A DNA stretch of 64,000 bases, taken from the NCBI RefSeq assembly GCF_003947415.1, contig NZ_QHKL01000008.1:248001-312000 (forward strand). Reading direction: 5' to 3'. The stretch's first letter is position 1, and each line of letters begins with the position of its first letter. This document shows, in pieces, positions 43,494-51,433 of the stretch. A program made the position numbers and the translations under genes. The notes beneath the pieces were generated by a model. The model saw only the letters and a list, made by a program, of their open reading frames with translations. It ran no database searches and had not been told where the DNA came from. The stretch is from Amycolatopsis sp. WAC 01376 (GTDB lineage: Bacteria > Actinomycetota > Actinomycetes > Mycobacteriales > Pseudonocardiaceae).

Positions 43494-44459
43494 TCACCTG
43501 GCGGCCAGATCGGTCGCCCGGCTCTCCAGGTGATCCGCGAAACCCGCCCAGACCCGAGCGTGGTCCCTGGCGAACCCGGCGACCACCCCATACAGATGCG
43601 GCGGGACACCGCGCAGGATTCTTTCCCATTCCTGCCCGTCGATGGAATGCATGGCGAGCATGCGCAGCAGGATCCGGCCGACTTCGCTCAGCCGCAGGGC
43701 GGGATCGGCCTTGAGCCGCTCCAGCACGGCGATTCGCTCTCGATCAAGGGACTGCCCCAGATCGGATTCGGTCAGGCTCAGTGAATGCGGTTTGGTCCGC
43801 AATTTCCTGCTCCCGTCCGGGGTCGGGCTCTCACCGCGCTCCAACCGGCCCCGCACATCGCGAACCGTCTCCGGGGAGATGCCGACCTGTTTGGCGACCT
43901 GCCTGAGCGAAAGGCCAGGGTCATTGCGAATGAGGTCGGCCGCGAGTCTTCGCCTCTCCGAACTGTCGACGGGGCGGATACGTCCGTCCCGCCCGATCCT
44001 GGCGTCGTTTCCCCCCTCGCCGCCACGCTTGCGCAGGTCCGCCACCGTGCCGGCGGAGATGCCGGTCACCGAGGCCACCCGCCGGTCGGACCATTGCGGA
44101 TGAGTCCCGATGATCCGGACGGCCGCCCGTTTGCGGTCCGCGAGCGAAAGCGGCAGGCCATGCCGGATATTCGCTTCCACGGCCAAGACGAAGGCGTCGG
44201 ATTCCGTCCCTTCGATGAACTTTGCCAGAATTTTCGTATCACCGCGAACTCGTGCCGCCGTCAATCGATGCAGGCCATCGACCACCTGCATCGTTGATCG
44301 GTGAACAAGAATAGGCGGAAGCTCCCACTCTGCCGACAAGAGCATTTCGACATGCTCCGGATCCTCGCCCGAAGTTCTCGGCGAGTACACGGAAGACAGT
44401 CTCGACAGCTCGATTTCGACGACCGGGAGAGCAGATAGGTCAACTCTCGTCGGATCCAC
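43494..44459 (-). CDS. bbr: StrR/ParB-like pathway activator (Bbr/Tei15*-like)
   Basis: 321 residues. The N-terminal ParB-like nuclease-fold part (RSTMQVVDGLHRLTAARV near residue 60) is followed by two helix-turn-helix segments (SDRRVASVTGISAGTVADLR near 122 and LSLRQVAKQVGISPETVRDV near 175). This is the layout of StrR-type activators such as Bbr. They switch on GPA gene clusters by binding long GTCCA/TGGAC palindromes, two of which are present in this window, one 58 nt upstream of this gene. It starts with GTG at 44459, with GGGGG 5 nt upstream, and ends before a strong hairpin. Confidence 0.94.
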   Translation of the reverse strand: MDPTRVDLSALPVVEIELSRLSSVYSPRTSGEDPEHVEMLLSAEWELPPILVHRSTMQVVDGLHRLTAARVRGDTKILAKFIEGTESDAFVLAVEANIRHGLPLSLADRKRAAVRIIGTHPQWSDRRVASVTGISAGTVADLRKRGGEGGNDARIGRDGRIRPVDSSERRRLAADLIRNDPGLSLRQVAKQVGISPETVRDVRGRLERGESPTPDGSRKLRTKPHSLSLTESDLGQSLDRERIAVLERLKADPALRLSEVGRILLRMLAMHSIDGQEWERILRGVPPHLYGVVAGFARDHARVWAGFADHLESRATDLAAR

Positions 44460-44516
44460 CTAGCCCCCATTGAATCTCTTATTCGTCAACTTTCAGACAT
44501 GACACGGAGCCTCACC

Positions 44517-44545
44517 GTCCAACCGCTCAACATCGATGGTTGGAC
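44517..44545. promoter_or_regulatory. Predicted StrR/Bbr operator upstream of the activator gene
   Basis: GTCCAA-N17-TTGGAC is a perfect palindrome in its half-sites and matches the Bbr consensus exactly (extended to GTCCAAC/GTTGGAC at 15-nt spacing). It lies 58 nt before the activator's GTG start, so autoregulation is likely. Confidence 0.85.
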
Positions 44546-45339
44546 ATCGCGATCCCGTCCAGCGTCGACTTCGGCGACACGGCGGGCCTCCTCGACGGTG
44601 AGGATCCCTCGAACACCACCGGCGGACCCGGATACACGGGCCGCCACGGCCTCCCAGACGACCGGTGGCAGTGTGTCCACAAGACATCCACTCGACGACG
44701 TCGATCGGCAAGGCCGCACCCGGGCAGCCCGACAAAGCCGATACCTGCCGCAACGCGAGGTCTCGGGACGTATTTCCGATCTAGCGTTCCCGGCTCCAGC
44801 TTAGAACAGCGGTCACCGACCGGAACCCATGACAGCCTCGTGCTCGCGAGACAACGTCGCCCCCCCTCGATCCCCCTCGATCCCCAGTAGTGCGAACCAT
44901 GTCAGCCCCAGTGAGTCCGCACGAGATCAGCATGGCACGGTCAATCCTTGGCGTGCAATTGACGAATAGTGTGATTTCCGCAGTGCGAGCACCATGCAAG
45001 ATCAATATTCGAAGTCCGCACTCGGTATTGACTCGGTCGCCCGCCACGGCTACGGCACTCCGGCCCATACCGGCCAAGGGGCCGATAGCTGGGCTGTTCG
45101 CGGAAATTGCTACGCCATTCGCGGGACCGCCGCTATTCGTAGGATGATCACAGCACGCGTCGGCCGCGTCCCGTTCTTTGTCACTTGTTCACACGAATGG
45201 CGGAGCCTGGCTTCCCGCATGATCGCTGCCGCACTCGCAAGGAAGATACGCTACGTGAGCGAGAATGTGCCGGGCGCACACGCCGATACGGGCTGGAATG
45301 AAGCCGATCCCGAGTCACCAGGGAACTCCGGAAAGAAGA
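44546..45339. other. Long intergenic region between the activator gene and vanX
   Basis: About 800 nt with no convincing gene. Short ORFs on both strands (for example 44540-44890 plus and 44994-45452 plus) show no recognisable motif. Base composition from about 44,900 to 45,300 is more AT-rich than the surroundings, which may mark promoter DNA or a decayed gene. A short direct repeat, CCCCTCGAT, lies around 44863-44883. Confidence 0.5.
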
Positions 45340-45371
45340 ATGCCGCGGGCGCCATAGGGCACCCGCGGCAT
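45340..45371 (-). terminator. Terminator of the vanHAX operon
   Basis: A 14-bp stem, ATGCCGCGGGTGCC / GGCGCCCGCGGCAT on the minus strand with one mismatch, a 4-nt loop, then the T-rich run TTCTTCTTTCC. It lies 45 nt after the vanX stop codon. Confidence 0.85.
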
Positions 45372-45415
45372 CGTGATCGTCCGGCTCGCGCCGACGGAGG
45401 GCGGCGCGAGTCCGG

Positions 45416-46024
45416 CTACTCGATCGGGAAATCGAAATACGTGTCCGGGTAAGGCTCGTCCTTCAGGCTGTAGTGCCACCACTCGTACTCGTACGCGTTG
45501 AAGCCCGAACCCTCCATGACAGCGCGGAGGTGTCCACGGTTCTTCGTCGCTTCTTCCGTGACTCCCGCTGCCCCGTGATGCGAGACGACGTCCATCAGGT
45601 CGTGGTCGCCACCCATCTCGGCGAGCTCACCGGTGTCCAGGTGGTACAGCGTCAGATCCACCGTGCTGCCCCGGCTGTGGCCGGACTTGGTGGCCACGTA
45701 ACCCTGTTCGAACATCTGGGGCCGCTCGATGTTCGGGTAGTGCCTGGACTTCTTCCGGCCGTCTTCGGGCTCTTCCGCCCAGCGCATGAAGCGGTCCACG
45801 GCGCGCTGCGGCCGGTAGCCGTCCCAAAGGAGCAGGCCGAAGCCGAGCTCCTCGGCCCGGTCCCGCGCCTTCTCCAGCGCCGCGCAGAACGCACGCGTGC
45901 CGGCGATGCGGTTCACCAGGTACCCGTCCACCGGTTTGCCGGTGAAGTTGTCCCACGTGGCGTACTTGGCGTCCCAGCGGATTCCGGAGACGACCTCGTC
46001 CACGAAGACGAAATCATCCCTCAT
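45416..46024 (-). CDS. vanX: VanX D-Ala-D-Ala dipeptidase
   Basis: 202 residues with the VanX zinc site: SGHSRGSTVDLTL (His and Asp ligands near residues 116-123) and EWWH near 183 (third ligand). It hydrolyses D-Ala-D-Ala dipeptide so that only D-Ala-D-Lac enters cell-wall precursors, protecting the producer. Its ATG overlaps the vanA stop by 4 nt. Confidence 0.97.
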   Translation of the reverse strand: MRDDFVFVDEVVSGIRWDAKYATWDNFTGKPVDGYLVNRIAGTRAFCAALEKARDRAEELGFGLLLWDGYRPQRAVDRFMRWAEEPEDGRKKSRHYPNIERPQMFEQGYVATKSGHSRGSTVDLTLYHLDTGELAEMGGDHDLMDVVSHHGAAGVTEEATKNRGHLRAVMEGSGFNAYEYEWWHYSLKDEPYPDTYFDFPIE

Positions 46025-47061
46025 CCGGCACGGCCCGCGAGGGTCAGCTTCACCAGCCGGTCGATCACGTCACCGAGCGAGAGGCCGGCGGCGTTCATCA
46101 TGCGCGGGTAACGGCTGTACGAGGTCAGACCGGGCAGGGTGTTGACCTCGTTGAGCACCACGCTCCCGTCCTCCTTGAGGAACAGGTCCACCCGCGCGAG
46201 GCCGCTGCAGCCCAGCGCGCGGTAGATGACCTTCGCGGTCTCCTGGACAAGATCACGCGACTCGTCCGGGATGTCCGCGGGAACGATGAAGCTGGAGTTC
46301 TCGGAGCCGGTCTCGGGGCTCTCCTCCTGGTGGATCTTGAAGAAGCCGTGGGTCAGCGCGACCCGGTCGACCTCGCCCGCGAACAGGTCCTCGCCGTCGC
46401 CGAGGATCGAGCAGCCGATCTCGCTGCCGACGACGGCCTCTTCGATCAGGACCTTCGCGTCGTACTGGCGCGCCTCCGCCAGCGCGGCGGGCAGCTCTTC
46501 CTTCGCGGAGACCTTGCTGACGCCGAACGACGAGCCGGAGCGGGCGGGCTTCACGAAGACCGGGTAGTTCAGCTGGTCCGGGTCGACGTCGTTGTCCGGG
46601 GTGACGATGTAGAAGGTCGGCGTCGCGATCCCCGCGCCGCGGACGACGGAATAGGTGAGGGACTTGTCGATGCACATGACCGAGCTCGGGACGTCGCAGC
46701 CGACGTAGGGGATGCCGGAGTACTCCAGCAGGCCCTGCACCGCACCGTCTTCGCCGAACTTGCCGTGCAGTACCGGCAGCACCACGTCGAGGGCGATCGT
46801 CTCGTACTTGCCCTCGTCCAGGACGAGCAGCCCGTGCGTACCGCGGTCCGGCGACAGCACGGCGGGACGGACGTTCCCGCTCTCCCAATCCTCGGCGGGG
46901 CCGTCGCACAGCATCCAGGCACCGCTCTGGGTGATCCCGATGTAGAACGGCTCGTACTTCTCGAGGTCGATGTGCTTCTGGACCTCGCGCGCAGATTTGA
47001 TGGAGATAGGATGTTCTTCGGAAAGACCGCCGAACAGAATTCCGATTTTCAACCTATCCAT
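46021..47061 (-). CDS. vanA: VanA-type D-Ala-D-Lac ligase
   Basis: 346 residues of the ATP-grasp D-alanine ligase family: GGLSEEHPIS at the N-terminus, HGKFGEDGAVQG near residue 95, VKPARSGSSFGVSKV near 170, and NEVNTLPG near 310. The omega-loop region reads LTHGFFKIHQEE, in line with D-lactate-using VanA ligases and unlike housekeeping Ddl enzymes. It forms D-Ala-D-Lac from the D-lactate made by VanH. Only 1 nt separates it from vanH. Confidence 0.95.
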   Translation of the reverse strand: MDRLKIGILFGGLSEEHPISIKSAREVQKHIDLEKYEPFYIGITQSGAWMLCDGPAEDWESGNVRPAVLSPDRGTHGLLVLDEGKYETIALDVVLPVLHGKFGEDGAVQGLLEYSGIPYVGCDVPSSVMCIDKSLTYSVVRGAGIATPTFYIVTPDNDVDPDQLNYPVFVKPARSGSSFGVSKVSAKEELPAALAEARQYDAKVLIEEAVVGSEIGCSILGDGEDLFAGEVDRVALTHGFFKIHQEESPETGSENSSFIVPADIPDESRDLVQETAKVIYRALGCSGLARVDLFLKEDGSVVLNEVNTLPGLTSYSRYPRMMNAAGLSLGDVIDRLVKLTLAGRAG

Positions 47062-47062
47062 G

Positions 47063-48103
47063 CTACTTCCCGCTTTCGAATTGGAGACAATTGATGATGG
47101 AGTTTTCGACGGTGTCGCTCAGTGCGTGGTCCGTGTAATAGGCGGTATGCGGGCTGATGAGCACGTTCGACAGTTTTTCCAACCGCAGCAACGTCTTGCT
47201 CTCTATCGCCTTGTTCCGGCAGTCGGCGTAGAAGATGCCTTCCTCTCCTTCAAGGACGTCCAGCGCCGCTCCGCCCAGTTTTCCGCTTTCCAGTGCCGAA
47301 ATGAGGGCTTCGGTTTCGATCAGCGGGCCACGTCCGGTGTTGATGACGTACGCGCCGTCCTTCATCCGCTCGATGTTCTTCTCGTCGAGGAGATGATAGG
47401 TATCCGTGGTGAGCGGCACGTGCAGTGTCACGATGTCGCTCTGCTGCAGCAATTCGTCGAGAGGGACGTACTCGGCCGACGCGGTCAGCACCGTGTCGTA
47501 AGCGAGCACCTTGCAGCCGAAACCGCGCAGCCGCTCCAGGACGGCGACCCCGATACGCCCTGTTCCGACCACTCCGACGGTCAGGTCGCGCAGTTCTTTC
47601 CCGCGCACCTCGTTCAGCCGGTAGTCGTGGACCTCGGTGCGGCGGATGATGGACTTGGCGTCGCGCACCGCCATCAGCATGAGCATCAGCGTGAAGTCGG
47701 CGACACTGTCCGGCGAGTAGGCGACGTTGCCGACGGTGATCCCGACGCTCGCCGCGTACTCCACATCGATGTGGTTGAAGCCGATGCTTCGCGTGGAGAT
47801 GTATTTCACGCCCGCTTCGCCGAGCGCGAGAAGAATGGAATTCGTGACCTTGGTCTTGTGACCGATGCTGATGCACCTGTTTCCGGAGACCAGCCCGATA
47901 TTGGCCTCGGATACCGGTTCCTCGACAATGGTCGGCGTTATGCCGAAACGAGGAGCCATCTCCCGGAACAAGGCGGCCTCGTCCTGTCCGCATCCATAAA
48001 TGGTGATTCCCCTCGCCAACACGGCCGAGGAGGAGGCGGACGCCAGCGATCCGGTGCGGGGGGCAGCTGATCGCGCTGGTTCGCTGTAGGTCATGCCCGA
48101 CAT
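47063..48103 (-). CDS. vanH: VanH D-lactate dehydrogenase
   Basis: 346 residues from the ATG at 48103 (a second ATG lies at 48094). It is a D-2-hydroxyacid dehydrogenase with GITIYGCGQDEA near the N-terminus, NAD-binding GVVGTGRIG near residue 170, VINTGRG near 257, and the catalytic ISPHTAYYTDHA near 319. The unrelated first 28 residues are also seen in other actinobacterial VanH proteins. It reduces pyruvate to D-lactate for VanA. The 112-nt region upstream contains an imperfect 12-nt palindrome TACCAACTGGTA (48161-48172), a possible operator; no vanRS genes are seen nearby. Confidence 0.95.
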   Translation of the reverse strand: MSGMTYSEPARSAAPRTGSLASASSSAVLARGITIYGCGQDEAALFREMAPRFGITPTIVEEPVSEANIGLVSGNRCISIGHKTKVTNSILLALGEAGVKYISTRSIGFNHIDVEYAASVGITVGNVAYSPDSVADFTLMLMLMAVRDAKSIIRRTEVHDYRLNEVRGKELRDLTVGVVGTGRIGVAVLERLRGFGCKVLAYDTVLTASAEYVPLDELLQQSDIVTLHVPLTTDTYHLLDEKNIERMKDGAYVINTGRGPLIETEALISALESGKLGGAALDVLEGEEGIFYADCRNKAIESKTLLRLEKLSNVLISPHTAYYTDHALSDTVENSIINCLQFESGK

Positions 48104-48215
48104 TGTAGGCAGCGCGATGAGGCGGTCTCTTATGGGGTTTTCGATGGCCCGACAATAAGTTACCAACTGGTAGCGCCGAGTGCACGACTTGTCGTTCACC
48201 TGCGCCGCGACCGCT

Positions 48216-48953
48216 CTATCGCAGATCTTGCCCGCCCGGCACAGGTGCCGAAACCGTCCCGTGACGGATGCCACAGAGCCACTCCGAGACGAGGTCCGCG
48301 AGCTCCTCCGGAGCGTCCCTGGCGACGAGGTGACCCGCCGCCGGAACGCGGACGACGGTGACCCGCCGGTTGGCCGCGCGAAGACGGCGCACATCGGCTT
48401 CGTCAAGGGGCGATCCCTGCCCGGCGCGCACCACCAGGATAGGCATGTCCAGGGCCCCGGCCGTGGCGAGCAGGGCGGCCCCCGATCCGAGGACGTCCTC
48501 CACGAGCCGGGTGTAGCGGCCGGTGAGCCCGTGGAAATCGAGCCACGAGCGCGCCCTGGCCGGTTCGATGTCGGGCACGACATCCACGAGCACGAGCCCG
48601 CCCGCCCGCTTCGCGACGGCCGGGTCCGCGAGGGCGGCGATGGCGGCCAGCCCACCGACCGAGGCACCCACGAGGACGATCGGCGCGGGCTGGCTCCGGA
48701 CCATCTCGGCCACGTCGTCGGCCAGGGCCCGGAGCGTGGTCGCCTGGCCGGAACTGTCCCCGTGACCGCGCAGGTCGAAGGCCACCGACCGGAAGCCCCG
48801 CCGGGCCAGCACCGCGGCGACCGGCACCCAGACCTCGCGCCGTTCGCCGCCCGCGTGGAGCAGCAGGACCGTCGGACCGGCGCCGGTCACCGTGCCCCGC
48901 AGGGTCACTTCACCCAGGTCAAGATGGATTTCGGTGGTCACGAACCGAGTCAT
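48216..48953 (-). CDS. Alpha/beta hydrolase
   Basis: 245 residues with the alpha/beta-hydrolase layout: oxyanion region LLLHAGGERREVW near residue 30, nucleophile elbow GASVGG near 96, and a C-terminal His in AGHLVARDAP near 206. No signal peptide. It is divergent from a TetR gene with tandem palindromic operators in between, so it is probably the repressor's target. The substrate is unknown. I take this gene as the first outside the antibiotic cluster. Confidence 0.9.
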   Translation of the reverse strand: MTRFVTTEIHLDLGEVTLRGTVTGAGPTVLLLHAGGERREVWVPVAAVLARRGFRSVAFDLRGHGDSSGQATTLRALADDVAEMVRSQPAPIVLVGASVGGLAAIAALADPAVAKRAGGLVLVDVVPDIEPARARSWLDFHGLTGRYTRLVEDVLGSGAALLATAGALDMPILVVRAGQGSPLDEADVRRLRAANRRVTVVRVPAAGHLVARDAPEELADLVSEWLCGIRHGTVSAPVPGGQDLR

Positions 48954-48966
48954 GGCAGCCTCCCCA

Positions 48967-49015
48967 GTTACCTTGGCCTCTCAAGGTAACGCAGCTACCT
49001 TGGCGAATCAAGGTA
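48967..49015. promoter_or_regulatory. Tandem TetR-type operators
   Basis: Two inverted repeats lie between the divergent hydrolase and TetR genes: GTTACCTTG-N6-CAAGGTAAC (48967-48990) and TACCTTG-N6-CAAGGTA (48996-49015). Their centres are 27 nt apart. The second ends 2 nt before the TetR start codon, so binding would block both genes. Confidence 0.88.
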
Positions 49016-49017
49016 CG

Positions 49018-49653
49018 ATGCCGATCGTGACGACACCCCGAGCACGACGGTCACCCGAGGAGGCCCGGCGACTGATCCTCGACGCCGCGGCTTCGCTGCT
49101 CAGCGAGTCCGGCGTCGCCGCCGTCCAGATGCGCGCCGTGGCCGCACGGGTCGGCATGACCGACGCCGGCGTCGCCCACCACTTCGGCAACCGCGAAAAA
49201 CTGCTCGCCGAACTCCTCCGCCACGGCGGCCGCGGCCTTCGCGACGCACTTCGCGACCTCCTCGCGAGCTGGCTGGACCACGACGCCGACCTGCTCGAGT
49301 TCGTCGAGGCCCTCCACGCTCTGTACCGGCACGGCTACGGCGAGCTCGCGGTGGCGCTGCATTCGGCGGGCTGGCGCGACCCAGGCAGCGGAATGCTCGA
49401 CCCGGTCGTCGACGCCCTCCACCGGCTCCGGCCGCCCGGCAGCCCGCTCGACGACACCCGCCTCGCCGTCGCCGCCCTGCATCAGGCGATGGCCACGGAG
49501 ACCCTGTACGGAAGCGATTTCCGGCGCAGCGCCGGAATCGCCGGCGCCGCGGCGGACGATTCGGCCGCCCAGGTGCGCTGGTGGGCACGCCAGCTCCACC
49601 TCGCGCTCGGCCTCAAGCCCGACGACCAGGCGGACGTGCCCCCCGTTCCCTGA
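49018..49653 (+). CDS. TetR-family repressor
   Basis: 211 residues from the ATG at 49018. The N-terminal HTH is clear: ILDAAASLLSESGVAAVQMR then VGMTDAGVAHHFGNREKLL (residues 20-60). The rest is a helical ligand-binding domain. It should regulate itself and the divergent hydrolase through the operators immediately upstream. An in-frame start 126 nt earlier would read through the operators, so I rejected it. Confidence 0.9.
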   Translation: MPIVTTPRARRSPEEARRLILDAAASLLSESGVAAVQMRAVAARVGMTDAGVAHHFGNREKLLAELLRHGGRGLRDALRDLLASWLDHDADLLEFVEALHALYRHGYGELAVALHSAGWRDPGSGMLDPVVDALHRLRPPGSPLDDTRLAVAALHQAMATETLYGSDFRRSAGIAGAAADDSAAQVRWWARQLHLALGLKPDDQADVPPVP

Positions 49654-49693
49654 AGGCCCCCTTCACGGAACTATCGGCAGCCCGCCTGACCCG

Positions 49694-49889
49694 TAACTCG
49701 CGTGATCAGAGGCGCGACACGCGTGTCCAGACGGACATCACACGGCGGTCGCTCGCAGGCGAGTTACGCCTCCAAGCACGCGAGTTACGCCTCTAATCAC
49801 GTATGTGACGTGCGGGATCACGCGAGGCCCAAGTACATGAAGGACCCCTTCACGGCGCTAAGCGCAATGAAGGAGTCCTTCATGTACTT
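49694..49889. repeat. Composite intergenic repeat (modules A-B-C) with end hairpin
   Basis: Three modules in a row: A (TAACTCGCGTGATCA, then AGACGGACATCACACGGCG to about 49755), B (inverted units CGCGAGTTACGCCTC and a GTGACGTGCGGGATC segment to about 49825), and C (palindrome AAGTACATGAAGGAC / GTCCTTCATGTACTT, 49831-49889). The same modules occur at 62170-62363 in the order B-C-A. The hairpin could serve as a terminator between the converging genes on either side. Confidence 0.85.
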
Positions 49890-49907
49890 CACAATCCGTT
49901 AGCTAGG

Positions 49908-51260
49908 TCAGCGGAGTCCCTGCGAAATCAGCTCACCAAGACCTTCGACGTCGCCGAGCGCTGCTCGCAGCTCGGCGGCGTACTCTTCGGCCCCGGCGCG
50001 CAGACCCCGTTCGAGGACGCCCACGGTGTCGAACGCCTCGAAGTCCCCACCGCTCAACGCGGCGACGGACTCCTTGACGACGGCCCCCAGCAGCAGCTCC
50101 GGCGGCACCACCGGCGTTCCCTCCAGCGGCCAGACGAGGTCGTCGAGCACAGCCTGCCCGCCGACCTCGCGGACCAGGCCCGCCGCGGTGATCCCCGGTA
50201 CCCGGAAGCCCTCCGGCAACACCGCGCGGACGCTCATGTTGCGGGAAAGCCAATGCAGCAGCTGCGCGTTCACCTCCACCTTGACCGGTTTCGGCGTCAA
50301 CCACAGCGTGAGGTTCACGTAGAACTCGGTGAGGCGGTCGAGCACCTCACCGCCTTTCTCGAAACCCCACAGGTTGAGGTCGAAATAGTGGTGCCAAGTG
50401 GCGTCGGCGACGATTCGCCCGACCCCGGCGGCCGCACCGTCGTACACACTGGACACGCCGTAGACCTGCCCGTTGCGTTTGTCGGTGCCGTGCGCGACGA
50501 TCTCGGGCTTCGGCTGGCCGACGGGCCCCGACGGCCACACGTCCGACGGGAATTGCCCGGGAATGAGCAGCTGCCCCTCGTGCATGTGGTCGGGGAAGAC
50601 GGTGATCGGTCCCCGTCTGCCCTGGAACAACGGATGCGGTCTGCCGAACCGCTTCCGCAGGATCAGTTCCTGCGGATACGGGTCGAGATCGTTCGGGATC
50701 GGGTTGTCGATGTCGCTGCCCCACGGATCCGGCTGGTGGGTGTTGTGGCTGAACTCGATACTCGCGTCCGGCCGGTCGTTCCACACCCGCAGCTCACCCG
50801 CGCGCGGGACCCGGTGCCCCAGCGCCCGCCCCAGGTTCAGGTATTCGGGCAGTGACGGATCCGCTCCCGGCGGGCGCGGATTCGAGTGGTCACCGGAGAT
50901 GAGCACGCCACCACCGGCGTCCATCCAGGCCCGCAGCGCCGCGACCTCCGCGTCCACGAGTTCGTTTTCCGGTTCCCCTGGCATATTGGACTGCAGGAGG
51001 CCGAAGAACCACACTTGCTCGTATCCGCCGAGAACCTCGGGAGTGAGTTTCTTGGCGGCGTGCCCGCCTTCGTGCCGATTGATCAAATCGATCTCGAACT
51101 CGGCGAAGAAAGGCTGATTCGCCAAGAGCAGATCGCGGACGATCCCCAATGAGAAGCCGCCGTTACCGGTGAATCCGACCAGATCCGTGTAGAACAGGAT
51201 TCTGATCTTCGGTTTGGCGACCGGACTGACTTGATCGGCGACAATACGTTCGTCGAACAT
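49908..51260 (-). CDS. Conserved hypothetical protein with ThuA/amidotransferase-like N-terminal fold
   Basis: 450 residues from the ATG at 51260, with AAGGGGG upstream. I do not recognise the family. The N-terminal half looks like a Rossmann-type class I amidotransferase or ThuA fold: IRILFYTDLVGFTG, then YEQVWFFGLL near residue 95, then ALRAWMDAGGGVLISGDHS near 125. The middle has SHNTHQPDPWGSDIDNP and ATWHHYFDLNLWGF. The C-terminal part is helical and acidic. No signal peptide or membrane helix. It is divergent from an AraC-type regulator, which may control it. Confidence 0.75.
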   Translation of the reverse strand: MFDERIVADQVSPVAKPKIRILFYTDLVGFTGNGGFSLGIVRDLLLANQPFFAEFEIDLINRHEGGHAAKKLTPEVLGGYEQVWFFGLLQSNMPGEPENELVDAEVAALRAWMDAGGGVLISGDHSNPRPPGADPSLPEYLNLGRALGHRVPRAGELRVWNDRPDASIEFSHNTHQPDPWGSDIDNPIPNDLDPYPQELILRKRFGRPHPLFQGRRGPITVFPDHMHEGQLLIPGQFPSDVWPSGPVGQPKPEIVAHGTDKRNGQVYGVSSVYDGAAAGVGRIVADATWHHYFDLNLWGFEKGGEVLDRLTEFYVNLTLWLTPKPVKVEVNAQLLHWLSRNMSVRAVLPEGFRVPGITAAGLVREVGGQAVLDDLVWPLEGTPVVPPELLLGAVVKESVAALSGGDFEAFDTVGVLERGLRAGAEEYAAELRAALGDVEGLGELISQGLR

Positions 51261-51433
51261 TTTATTTCCCCCTTGCGTGACGCACCATGCCGTCTCCCCG
51301 ACGGTGCTGTCCCTTCCACGTATACCGGAACTTCCGCCCACGGCGGGGGCACCGGCACGGTGGCTGAGGAATCAGGGGGAATGGCGTTCGAGGGTTACGA
51401 ATTCGGAGGGCGCCTTGCTGCAAGGATGCGGGG

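Noticed and set aside
44994..45452. 152-residue plus-strand ORF in the gap before vanX
   Set aside because: It overlaps the vanX terminator and the vanX end, has no ribosome binding site and no recognisable motif.
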